DNA from: Pararhizobium_B sp963838155
GTDB taxonomy: Bacteria; Pseudomonadota; Alphaproteobacteria; Rhizobiales; Rhizobiaceae
Length of the DNA stretch: 64,000 nt
NCBI GenBank assembly: GCA_963838155.1
Contig: CAWIQE010000005.1
Location: 1 to 64,000, forward strand
Direction: 5' to 3'
A program made the translations under genes and the position numbers. The number at the start of each line of letters is the position of its first letter. Position 1 is the stretch's first letter. Shown one piece after another: positions 8,799 to 16,630 of this stretch. The notes beneath the pieces were generated by a model that was given only the letters and a program-made list of their open reading frames with translations, was not told where the DNA came from and did not search any database.

Positions 8799-9621
8799 AT
8801 GACGTCTCGTTATGCCGTATTCGGGCATCCCGTCGGACAGTCGAAATCAGCGACCATTCACGCCTGCTTTGCAAGGCAGACCGGCCGCAAGATCGAATAC
8901 CAGGCGTTGCAACCCCACCTCGAATTCGTTTGCGGATGCACTGGACGAATTCAGGAGACGCGGAGGCCAAGGCGCGAACGTCACCTTGCCGTTCAAGATG
9001 GAGGCCTTCGAACTGGCGACCAGACGGTCTCCGAGCGCCAGCCTGGCCCAAGCGGCAAATTGCCTGAAATTCGACGGAACCGATGTGCTCGCCGAAAACT
9101 TCGACGGCTCCGGCCTCCTGATCGACATTGAGCAAAACCTTGGGTGGCGACTGCGCGGCAAGAGCGTTCTGCTTGCTGGGACCGGAGGCGCTGCAAGGGG
9201 CGTGCTGCCGTCCCTGCTCGAAGCGGGGCCGTCGCGCGTCCTCCTGGCCGGTCTGGATGCAAGAGACGCGCAAAAGATTTGCGCAAGGCTCGGCGACAGT
9301 TCGATCCTTGAACCTGTGGACTACGAACGCATCGGCCACGATGCCTTCGATCTGGTCGTTAACGCAACGTCGGCCAGCCTTTTCGGAGAACTTCCGCCCC
9401 TCGCCTCCACCGTCTTCTCCAGCCGCACGCTGGCTTACGAGTTGGCCTACGGGAAGGGTCTGACGCCGTTCCTGGCTCTGGCAAAGCAGAACGGAGCGAG
9501 CGGGTTGGCCGACGGCATCGGCATGCTGGTCGAACAGGCGGCTGAGGCCTTCTTCTGGTGGGAAGGCGTCCGGCCCGAAACGGGAGCGGTCATTCGAAAA
9601 TTCTCGGACGACCTGATCTGA
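8799..9621 (+). pseudogene. shikimate dehydrogenase-like gene with a +1 frameshift
   Basis: Starts at 8799 (MTSRYAVFGHPVGQSKSATIH, the AroE shikimate-binding start) and leaves frame after IEYQAL. The rest continues in the next frame as NSFADALDEFRRRGGQGANVTLPFKMEAF and on to the Rossmann part (GTGGAARG) and GMLVEQAAEAF end. Removing one C from the CCCC run at 8913-8916 restores a continuous AroE of about 273 aa (ALQPTSNSFADALDEF). The usual NTDG motif is replaced by ENFDGSG, as in some YdiB/quinate-type paralogues. Either decay or a one-base sequencing error in a C run. Confidence 0.85.
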
Positions 9622-9676
9622 GCCGGGATTTCGCCGGAGCCGCCGGATTATCCCGAACAATTGAGGAGGCATGGAA

Positions 9677-10711
9677 GTGAAAGCTGTCGTCGTTGAAGAA
9701 TTCGGTGGTCCCGAAAAGCTGGTCTGCACCGAGGTGGCCAGGCCGACGCCGGCATCCAACGAAGTGCTTGTACGGGTCGGCTGTTGCGGTGTCTGCCATC
9801 TCGACCTGATTCTTCGAAGCGGCATGCGCTCAAGGGTAAAGCTACCAAGGATCCTCGGCCACGAACTGGCAGGAGAAGTCGTCGAGGTGGGGTCGGGCGT
9901 CACGGACTTCGCTTGCGGCGACCGCGTCACCTCCTACAACTTCCAGTCCTGCGGCGAATGCGAATTCTGCTTGAAGGGGCGTCCGTCGCTTTGCAGGAAA
10001 AGCCTCGGAGACATCGGGCAGACCCGAGACGGAGGTTACGCCGAATATGCCCTCTTGAACGACAGCAGCCTCGTGAGGATACCTGCGGGCATGCCCTACG
10101 AGCACGCATGTTTCGCAGCCTGCGTCTACGGACCGCCATACAAGGCAATCCGAACGCTTGGAAGAATTGAACCGGGCCAGTCGGTGCTTGTCACAGGCGC
10201 TAGCGGCGGACTTGGCCTGGCCTCCATCCAAATAGCGAAAAGCATCGGAGCACGAGTCTTTGCAGTGACCACCAGCCCGCGGAAGACCGACCAGCTGCAC
10301 AAAGCCGGAGCCGATGAAGTCGTGATCGACAAGGACGGAAGCTTCGGCGACGAAGTAAGGGCCCGAACAGACGGAAAGGGTGTGCATCTTGCCGTGGAGC
10401 TCACCGGTTCCCCGACCTTCAAGGGGACGCTTCGCAGCCTCGCTCCCGGCGGGAAATGCGCCGTGATCGGCGAGTTGCACGGAAGGCCCGTGGAGATAAA
10501 CCTGGGGCTGCTGATCCTGAAGGAATGGGAAATTGCCGGTATCCAAAGCGCGGATCGCGCGGAGTTGTCCGAAGTACTGACCTTCATGGAGGACAAAAGG
10601 ATTCAACCAGTGATCGAGGACAGGCTGCCCTTGGAAAAAGCGGGCGACGCTCACCGGAGAGTGGCCGATCGAGCGGTCGTTGGCCGGATTTTGCTGGTTC
10701 CAAAGCCGTAG
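9677..10711 (+). CDS. zinc-dependent alcohol dehydrogenase (MDR family)
   Basis: 344 aa from GTG at 9677, which sits 7 nt after AGGAGG; the ATG at 9671 is only 1 nt from it and is less likely. GroES-like N-terminal domain with catalytic-zinc region CGVCHLDL and GHELAGEVVEVG, then structural-zinc cysteines CGECEFCLKGRPSLC. Rossmann domain has GASGGLGLASIQIAKSIGA. Oxidises an alcohol or hydroxy-acyl derivative with NAD(P). Last gene of the plus-strand part of the left block, 49 nt after the broken aroE. Confidence 0.88.
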   Translation: MKAVVVEEFGGPEKLVCTEVARPTPASNEVLVRVGCCGVCHLDLILRSGMRSRVKLPRILGHELAGEVVEVGSGVTDFACGDRVTSYNFQSCGECEFCLKGRPSLCRKSLGDIGQTRDGGYAEYALLNDSSLVRIPAGMPYEHACFAACVYGPPYKAIRTLGRIEPGQSVLVTGASGGLGLASIQIAKSIGARVFAVTTSPRKTDQLHKAGADEVVIDKDGSFGDEVRARTDGKGVHLAVELTGSPTFKGTLRSLAPGGKCAVIGELHGRPVEINLGLLILKEWEIAGIQSADRAELSEVLTFMEDKRIQPVIEDRLPLEKAGDAHRRVADRAVVGRILLVPKP

Positions 10712-10979
10712 CGGACAGCATATACCCTCCAGCGAGATCGCTCAGTAAGGACCCGTACACGGACAAATCCGTTCATCGAGCCATTCGCAGGAGGCGAGTC
10801 CATATCTATATCGCTTCTGGAAGCGGACCTCGTAAACGGTGTTGCGTCGACTGCCAGGGATACGGCGAAGGGCCGCGCTGCGCCGGGAACCTCGCGGAAG
10901 CCAGCGCCTGACGCAGCTGTTTCGGCCGTCGGCTGAAATTCGGTTCAAGAGGACCGAGAGGCCTCCTCACTGATCTCAA
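10712..10979. other. gene-free stretch at the right edge of the left block
   Basis: About 270 nt between the alcohol dehydrogenase and the pcaB remnant. Short open frames exist on both strands but none has a recognisable domain, ribosome site or start. I see no insertion-sequence terminal repeat, tRNA end or integrase. It is probably debris of the rearrangement that truncated pcaB. Confidence 0.5.
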
Positions 10980-11072
10980 TCCGATCTCCGCGTCGGCCGA
11001 GAACCGGGCGGCGATCGTCTCGTCGCCGAACAGGCCGCCGAGCAAGGCGTGGTCGAAGACCGAGACCGCCAT
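10980..11072 (-). pseudogene. pcaB: pcaB remnant (3-carboxy-cis,cis-muconate cycloisomerase N-terminus)
   Basis: The first 30 codons, MAVSVFDHALLGGLFGDETI followed by AARFSADAEI, match the conserved start of PcaB (FDHPxLSGLFGD...FSxEADI). After residue 30 the similarity stops abruptly and unrelated codons follow. The ATG is one base past the pcaF stop, the spacing expected of a co-translated gene. PcaB normally cycloisomerises carboxymuconate, the product of PcaHG, so loss leaves a gap in the pathway unless another copy exists. Confidence 0.78.
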
Positions 11073-11073
11073 C

Positions 11074-12276
11074 TCAGACCCGTTCCAGGGCGATCGCGAT
11101 CCCCTGCCCGACGCCGATGCACATCGTCGCCAGCGCGTGGCGTCTCCCGCCCTGCGCGAGCTCCAGCGCCGCCGTCCCGGCGATGCGGGCGCCCGACATG
11201 CCGAGCGGATGGCCGAGCGCGATTGCCCCGCCGTTGCGGTTCACGCGCCCGTCGTCGTCGGCGATCCCGAGCTCGCGAAGGACGGCCAGCGCCTGGCTGG
11301 CGAAGGCCTCGTTCAGTTCGATGACGTCGAACTGCTCCTGCTTCATGCCGAGGCGCAGCATCAGCTTCCGTGAGGCCGGCGACGGGCCCATCCCCATGAT
11401 CCGCGGGGGCACGCCGGCCGTCGCCCCGCCGAGAATGCGGGCGATCGGCGTCAGTCCGTGCCTCTTCGCCGCCGCCTCCGAGGCGACGAGGAGACCGGCC
11501 GCGCCGTCATTGACGCCGGACGCGTTGCCGGCCGTCACGCTCCCGCCCTCGCGAAACGGCGTACCGAGCCGCGCCAACGCCTCCATGGACGTCTCGCGCG
11601 GATGCTCGTCCCGTTCGACGACCGCCGGCTCTCCCTTTCGCCGCGGGATCGTCACCGCCGCTATCTCCTTCGCCAGCCGTCCGTTCGCCTGCGCCCGAGC
11701 CGCCTTCTGTTGCGAGCGGAGCGCGAAGGCATCCTGGTCCTCACGGCCGACGCGGTAGTCCTCAGCGACGTTCTCGCCCGTTTCCGGCATGGAATCGACG
11801 CCGTAGAGCTTGCGCATGAGCGGATTGACGAACCGCCAGCCGATGGTCGTGTCGTAGATTTCCGCGTTGCGGGAAAAGGCGGTCTCCGCCTTCGGCATCA
11901 CGAAGGGCGCCCGCGACATGCTTTCAGAACCGCCCGCGATCGTCAGGTCGGCCTCCCCCGTGCGGATCGCACGCGCCGCCTGCAGGACGGCGTCCATGCC
12001 GGAACCGCACAGGCGGTTGATCGTGTTGCCGGGGACGCTCGCCGGCAGGCCCGCGAGCAGCAGCGCCATGCGGCCGACATTGCGGTTGTCCTCGCCGGCC
12101 TGCGTGGCATTGCCCCAGCTCACGTCGTCGACGGCCTCCCAGTCGACGCCCCGGTTGCGCTCCATGAGCGCGCGGATCGGCACGGCCGCGAGGTCGTCGG
12201 CCCGCACGGCCGACAGCGCGCCGCCGAAACGGCCGATGGGGGTACGGACATAGTCGCAGATGAATGCCTCGGTCAT
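11074..12276 (-). CDS. pcaF: beta-ketoadipyl-CoA thiolase
   Basis: 400 aa thiolase. Starts MTEAFICDYVRTPIGRFGGALS, overlapping the pcaJ stop by 4 nt. Acylation cysteine in NTINRLCGSGMDAV near residue 90, His in GHPLGMSGARI near 355, second Cys in CIGVGQGIAI near the C-terminus. It cleaves 3-oxoadipyl-CoA to succinyl-CoA and acetyl-CoA, the last step of the beta-ketoadipate pathway. Context in a pca operon supports PcaF over a generic acetyl-CoA acetyltransferase. Confidence 0.95.
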   Translation of the reverse strand: MTEAFICDYVRTPIGRFGGALSAVRADDLAAVPIRALMERNRGVDWEAVDDVSWGNATQAGEDNRNVGRMALLLAGLPASVPGNTINRLCGSGMDAVLQAARAIRTGEADLTIAGGSESMSRAPFVMPKAETAFSRNAEIYDTTIGWRFVNPLMRKLYGVDSMPETGENVAEDYRVGREDQDAFALRSQQKAARAQANGRLAKEIAAVTIPRRKGEPAVVERDEHPRETSMEALARLGTPFREGGSVTAGNASGVNDGAAGLLVASEAAAKRHGLTPIARILGGATAGVPPRIMGMGPSPASRKLMLRLGMKQEQFDVIELNEAFASQALAVLRELGIADDDGRVNRNGGAIALGHPLGMSGARIAGTAALELAQGGRRHALATMCIGVGQGIAIALERV

Positions 12277-13067
12277 GATCGGCCTGCCTTTGCGCCGCCC
12301 TCGTGCGCCGCCTTCGTTCGCGCCTGCAGATCGCGCAGGGTCGTCAGTTCCAGCGCGCTCGGCGCCGGAGTCTCGTCGAGCTGGCCCGAAAACCGCGCCG
12401 GCCAGCCGCACGTCCGGCTGACCTCCTCGCGTGTGACGCCGGGATGCAGCGACACGACCGTGAATTCGCGGGTTTCCGGGTCGGGCCGCCAGATCGCCAG
12501 GTCGGTGATCAGCAGCGTCGGCCCCTTCGTCGTGATGCCGAGGCGCCGGCGGTGGTCGCCGCCCTCGCCGTGGCCGAACGACGTGAAGAAGTCGATGGTC
12601 TCGACCATGCCGCGCAGCGACTGCTTCATCGTGATGTAGACCTCGCCGGAGGACGAGGCGATTTCCGGTGCTCCGCCACCCCCCGGCAGGCGCGTCTTCG
12701 GCCGGTCGTAGTCGCCGATGACGGTGGTGTTGATGTTGCCGAAGCGATCGAGCTGCGCCGCCCCGAGAAAGCCGATCGTGACGCGCCCGCCCTGGAGCCA
12801 GTAGCGGAACATCTCCGGCACCGCCACCGTCGTCAGCGCCGTATCGCAAAGCTCGCCGTCGCCGATCGACAGCGGCAGCACGTCCGGGGCCGTGCCGATG
12901 GTGCCGCTTTCGTAGATCAGGGTGATGTCCGGCGCATGGGTCAGCCGCGCCACATTGCAGGCGGCCGACGGCGCACCGATGCCGACGAAGCACACGTCGT
13001 CGTTCTTCAGCGCGCGCGAGGCCGCGATGGTCATCATCTCGTCGGGCGTGAAGTCCCGCTCGCTCAT
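12273..13067 (-). CDS. pcaJ: 3-oxoadipate CoA-transferase subunit B
   Basis: 264 aa, starting MSERDFTPDEMMTIAASRAL. The family-I CoA-transferase beta-subunit catalytic Glu lies in YESGTIG near residue 50, the usual SENG-like position of this subfamily. GGRVTIGFLGAAQLDRFGNINTT follows. Overlaps pcaI by 4 nt. With PcaI it transfers CoA from succinyl-CoA to 3-oxoadipate. Confidence 0.92.
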   Translation of the reverse strand: MSERDFTPDEMMTIAASRALKNDDVCFVGIGAPSAACNVARLTHAPDITLIYESGTIGTAPDVLPLSIGDGELCDTALTTVAVPEMFRYWLQGGRVTIGFLGAAQLDRFGNINTTVIGDYDRPKTRLPGGGGAPEIASSSGEVYITMKQSLRGMVETIDFFTSFGHGEGGDHRRRLGITTKGPTLLITDLAIWRPDPETREFTVVSLHPGVTREEVSRTCGWPARFSGQLDETPAPSALELTTLRDLQARTKAAHEGGAKAGRS

Positions 13068-13921
13068 GCCCGTCTCCTCAGCGTCTCCACCCGCGCCGCG
13101 AACGCGTCGGGCGTGCTGTCCAGCACGTTGCGTCGCATCCAGTCCAGGAAGGCTTCCCGGTCGGCCGCGATCCGGTCCCACGCGAGATAGGCGGCGTTGT
13201 CGCGCTCGTAGTAGCCATGGGCGTAGGAGGGATGCGCCCCGCCCGGGACCGTGCTGATGGCGGCGATGGTCCAGTGCGGCAGGATGCAGGCGTTCGGGTG
13301 CACGTCGTCGAAGCTCTCGACGATCTCCTCGACCGTCACGACGGCCCGCCGCGCGGCGAGCACCGCTTCCTTCTGGACCCCGACGATGCCTTCGACGAGC
13401 ACGTTGCCCTTCCTGTCGGCCTTCTGCGCGTGGATGAACGAGACGTCCGGCCGCAGCGCCGGCACCGCCGCCAGCGTCTCGCCCGTGAACGGGCACGTCA
13501 CGGTCCGGATGTTCGGGTTGACCTCGGCGAGGCCGGCGCCGAGATAGCCGCGGAAAAAGGCCGACGGCAGTCCCGCCGCCCCCGCCTCGTAGGCGTTGGC
13601 CATCGCCGCGTGGCTATGCTCCTCGATCTCGATCCGGTTCGGCCAGCCGTTCTCCACGGCGTCGCGCAGCCGGCGGAGCAGGCCCACACCCGGGTTGCCG
13701 GCATAGGAGAAGACGAGCTTCCGCGCCATGCCCATGCCGATCATCTGGTCGTAGACGACGTCCGGCGTCATGCGCACGAGGGTCAGCTCCTTCCGGCCCT
13801 GGCGGATCGCCTCGTGCGCGGCCGCATGCGGAATGAGGTGCGTGAAGCCTTCGAACGCCACCGTATCGCCGTCGCGCAGGGCCTCGGCCACCGCCTCGGG
13901 CAAGGGCATGAATGTCGCCAT
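13064..13921 (-). CDS. pcaI: 3-oxoadipate CoA-transferase subunit A
   Basis: 285 aa family-I CoA-transferase alpha subunit. VAFEGFTHLIPHAAAHEAIRQG and the KLVFSYAGNPGVGLLRR segment are typical, as is the C-terminal PGGAHPSYAHGYYERDNAAY. 9 nt downstream of pcaG and overlapping pcaJ, so translated with them. Slightly longer than enteric or Pseudomonas PcaI but normal for the longer alphaproteobacterial form. Confidence 0.92.
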   Translation of the reverse strand: MATFMPLPEAVAEALRDGDTVAFEGFTHLIPHAAAHEAIRQGRKELTLVRMTPDVVYDQMIGMGMARKLVFSYAGNPGVGLLRRLRDAVENGWPNRIEIEEHSHAAMANAYEAGAAGLPSAFFRGYLGAGLAEVNPNIRTVTCPFTGETLAAVPALRPDVSFIHAQKADRKGNVLVEGIVGVQKEAVLAARRAVVTVEEIVESFDDVHPNACILPHWTIAAISTVPGGAHPSYAHGYYERDNAAYLAWDRIAADREAFLDWMRRNVLDSTPDAFAARVETLRRRA

Positions 13922-13930
13922 GGTCGGTCC

Positions 13931-14545
13931 CTAGATATCGAAGAAGACGGTTTCATCGTCGCCCTGGAGACGGATGTCGAACACGACTTCGTCTCCCTGG
14001 CGCCGGCCGATCAGCGTCGGCACGCGATTCTGATGCTCGAGCCGCGCCAGGATCGGATCCTCCGCGTTCGCGGCCGCCTCGTCGGAGAAGTACATCCGCG
14101 TGGAAAGGCCGAGATTGATGCCGCGCGCCACGATCCAGACCGTCACATGCGGCGCCATCATCCGCCCGTCGGGAAACGGAACGCGGCCCGGCTTGACGGT
14201 CTCGAAGGCGAATTCGCCCGTCGCCATATCCGTCGCGCAACGCCCCCAGCCGGTGAAATGCGGGTCGGCGCCGCGCCGCGTTTCCGCCGGGCTGGCGTAG
14301 AGCCCGTCTGCGTCGGCCTGCCAGATCTCGACCATGGCGTCCTTCAGCGGCGTGCCCGTGCCGTCGTAGACATGCCCGCGGATGGTGATGCGCTCCCCCC
14401 TGGCCTTGTCCCCCACCATGGCGGCGCCGAGGTCGGCCGGGTAGACGCCGCCGATATCGCAAAAGTTCGGCATGCATCCGATGTGCACGTAGGGTCCGGC
14501 GGTCTGCGACGGCGTTTCCTTGAGCAGCCCGAGCGTCTGCGCCAT
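13931..14545 (-). CDS. pcaG: protocatechuate 3,4-dioxygenase alpha subunit
   Basis: 204 aa, the standard PcaG length. Motifs: LKETPSQTAGPYVHIG at the N-terminus, GERITIRGHVYDGTGTPLKDAMVEIWQADADG for the intradiol beta core, GWGRCATD, and the MAPHVTVWIVARGINLGLSTRMYF end. The alpha subunit lacks the full iron site but forms the interface. 1 nt after pcaH. Confidence 0.95.
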   Translation of the reverse strand: MAQTLGLLKETPSQTAGPYVHIGCMPNFCDIGGVYPADLGAAMVGDKARGERITIRGHVYDGTGTPLKDAMVEIWQADADGLYASPAETRRGADPHFTGWGRCATDMATGEFAFETVKPGRVPFPDGRMMAPHVTVWIVARGINLGLSTRMYFSDEAAANAEDPILARLEHQNRVPTLIGRRQGDEVVFDIRLQGDDETVFFDI

Positions 14546-14546
14546 C

Positions 14547-15287
14547 TCAATTGCCCTCCAGGCGGTTCTCGAACATCGTCGACCTGCGCCCCCTGAGCAC
14601 GATGTCGAACTTGTAGGCCCGCGCGTCCATCGGCAGGGCGTTCGCCATGTCGAGCGCCGCCGTCAGCTGCTCGACCGCCTCGGGATCGCGGATCGTGTTG
14701 ACGATGGGACAGAGCGCGATCATCGGATCGCCCTCGAAATACATCTGCGTGATCAGGCGCTGCGCGAAGCCGTGGCCGAAGACGGAGAAATGAATGTGCG
14801 CCGGCCGCCAGTCGTTGGCGCCGTTCGGCCAGGGATAGGCGCCGGGCTTGACCGTGCGGAACTCGTACCGACCCTCGGCATCCGTGATCGTGCGGCCGCA
14901 GCCGCCGAAATTCGGATCGAGCGGCGCCTTGTAGCCTTCCTTCTTGTGGCGGTAACGCCCGCCCGCATTGGCCTGCCAGAACTCCAGGAGCACGTTCGGC
15001 ACCGGCCGCGCCCTTTCGTCGAGCACCCGGCCGTGCACGACGATCCTCTGCCCGATGGCGCTCTCGCCGGGGGCCGCGAAATTATAGATCAGGTCGTTGT
15101 CGAGCGCGCCCAGCATGTCGTGGCCGAAGACCGGCCCGGTGATCTCGGACAGCGTGTTCGGAAACGAGATCGGCGCCTTCCGGGGCGACCGCACGACGCT
15201 CGTCTTGTAGCCGGGCGTCAGGGCCTTGGGGTGCCACTCCCGGTCGCGGGCGAAGAAGCTGCCCGTCTCGGGCTTCGGGTCGTCCAT
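14547..15287 (-). CDS. pcaH: protocatechuate 3,4-dioxygenase beta subunit
   Basis: 246 aa. Starts MDDPKPETGSFFARDREWHP; a longer upstream reading overlaps pcaC antisense-like frames and has no family match. Carries the non-heme Fe(III) site: Tyr of GGRYRHK, the second Tyr in GAYPW, and the two His of RPAHIHFSVFG. Opens protocatechuate between the hydroxyls to give 3-carboxy-cis,cis-muconate. Cytoplasmic, acts with PcaG. Confidence 0.95.
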   Translation of the reverse strand: MDDPKPETGSFFARDREWHPKALTPGYKTSVVRSPRKAPISFPNTLSEITGPVFGHDMLGALDNDLIYNFAAPGESAIGQRIVVHGRVLDERARPVPNVLLEFWQANAGGRYRHKKEGYKAPLDPNFGGCGRTITDAEGRYEFRTVKPGAYPWPNGANDWRPAHIHFSVFGHGFAQRLITQMYFEGDPMIALCPIVNTIRDPEAVEQLTAALDMANALPMDARAYKFDIVLRGRRSTMFENRLEGN

Positions 15288-15309
15288 CGCTCTCTCCCTC
15301 GATCGAACG

Positions 15310-15708
15310 CTAAAAAGCCGCTTGCTGCCGTTCCGCGAACACGTCCTTGACGATGCGGAACGCCGTGTTGGCCGCCGGCACTCCGGCATAGATCGCCACA
15401 TGCATCAGCACTTCGCGCACGTCCTCCTCGCTCGCGCCGGTGTTCGCCGTGGCGCGGGCGTGGAGCACCAGCTCGTCCTCGCGCCCGAGCGCGGCGAGGA
15501 TGGCGAGCGTGATCATCGACCGCTCGCGCTTCGTCAGGTCCGGCCGCGACCAGACATGGCCCCAGGCGGCCTCGGTGATCAACGCCTGGAACGGGCCGTC
15601 GAATTCGGTCCGATTGCGCTCCGAACGGTCGACATGCGCGTCCCCGAGCACGGCACGGCGTGTCGCCGCGCCCTTCCGGTAGCGCTCGGACGTCTCATCG
15701 TTTGCCAA
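15310..15708 (-). CDS. pcaC: 4-carboxymuconolactone decarboxylase
   Basis: 132 aa AhpD-like helical protein. ERYRKGAATRRAVLGDAHVDRS is the diagnostic PcaC N-terminus, followed by WGHVWSRPDLTKRERSMITLAIL and HVAIYAGVPAANTAF with the active-site His. It decarboxylates gamma-carboxymuconolactone to the enol-lactone. Its first 14 nt overlap the end of pcaD. Confidence 0.95.
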   Translation of the reverse strand: MANDETSERYRKGAATRRAVLGDAHVDRSERNRTEFDGPFQALITEAAWGHVWSRPDLTKRERSMITLAILAALGREDELVLHARATANTGASEEDVREVLMHVAIYAGVPAANTAFRIVKDVFAERQQAAF

Positions 15709-16492
15709 GATCGAACTCCTTCATGAAGGCCTTGATGATCTCCACCAGCCTGTCCGGTTGCTCGACGCAGACGATATGGCCCGCCCCCGCGACCACCTCG
15801 TAGCGCGCGTTCGGGATCAGCTTCGCCGTCTCCACCATGAGTGCCGGCGGCGTCGATCCGTCCTCTTCGCCGACCACGCAGATGACCGGCAGGTCGAGCT
15901 GGGCGCTGGTCTCGGTGAAATCCGCGTCCCGCACGGCTTCGCAAGTGCCGGTATAGCCGTCGACGGGCTGGCGGATCAACATGTTGCGATAGCCGCGAAA
16001 TTCCGCCGTCTGGCGGAACGCCGCGGTGAACCAGCCCTCCAGGATGCCGTCGGCCACCGCCTCGATGCCCTCGGCCCGGATCCGGCCGATGCGGTCGTTC
16101 CACTTCTCGTCGGTTCCGATCTTGTGGGCCGTGTCGCACAGGACGAGGGCCTTCACGAGGTCGGGCCGGTCCGCGGCGAGCCCCTGAGCGATCAGGCCGC
16201 CGACGGAGAGCCCGCAGACGATCGCATCCTTCTGCCCGAGATGATCGAGCAGCGCCGCGAGATCGGCGACATGATCCGCAATTCCGTAGGGCGCCTCGCC
16301 GACATCCGAGAGGCCGTGGCCGCGCTTGTCGTAAACCATGATCGCGCAGCTCCCGACGAACCGCACGATGACGTCGCGCCAGATGCGGAAGTCGGTGCCG
16401 AGCGAATTCGAGAAGACCAGGAGCGGTGCGCCTTCCGCAGCACCGATGATCTGGTAGTGCAGCGTGACGCCGTTCACGGTTGCGAATTGCAT
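15695..16492 (-). CDS. pcaD: 3-oxoadipate enol-lactonase
   Basis: 265 aa alpha/beta hydrolase. Nucleophile elbow GLSVGG near residue 98, oxyanion NSLGT near 30, acid Asp in the VVGEEDGSTP strand and His in GAGHIVCVEQP near 240. Hydrolyses the enol-lactone to beta-ketoadipate. First gene of the pca operon (order D-C-H-G-I-J-F-'B), so the operon promoter should lie just upstream. Confidence 0.93.
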   Translation of the reverse strand: MQFATVNGVTLHYQIIGAAEGAPLLVFSNSLGTDFRIWRDVIVRFVGSCAIMVYDKRGHGLSDVGEAPYGIADHVADLAALLDHLGQKDAIVCGLSVGGLIAQGLAADRPDLVKALVLCDTAHKIGTDEKWNDRIGRIRAEGIEAVADGILEGWFTAAFRQTAEFRGYRNMLIRQPVDGYTGTCEAVRDADFTETSAQLDLPVICVVGEEDGSTPPALMVETAKLIPNARYEVVAGAGHIVCVEQPDRLVEIIKAFMKEFDLGKR

Positions 16493-16630
16493 GAGCTTTC
16501 GTCTCCCTTCCTTTTCTTAAAGCAGATTGTTTTTGCCATGTGTAACGATAATTTCCTCCCGCTTGCAGGAACGCCGCCGGCCCTGCGTCCGATCGCCCCG
16601 ACCCTCATGCGCCATTCGGCGGCGGCGATC
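16493..16630 (-). promoter_or_regulatory. presumed pca operon leader/promoter region
   Basis: 138 nt between the end of cobQ and pcaD, both on the minus strand. It is AT-rich for the window (TTTTGCC, GATAATTTCC), and AGGAAGGGAGACG lies just before the pcaD start. I do not find a convincing copy of the PcaQ operator known from rhizobia, and no pcaQ or pcaR gene lies nearby. Confidence 0.4.

Noticed and set aside
7279..9930. 883-codon minus-strand frame containing livH
   Set aside because: Only its last 255 codons are LivH-like. The rest is antisense to the acyl-CoA dehydrogenase, aroE and alcohol dehydrogenase genes.
10712..10979. Insertion-sequence remnant at the pcaB joint
   Set aside because: Short frames on both strands do not resemble a transposase, and no terminal inverted repeats or target duplications were found by eye.
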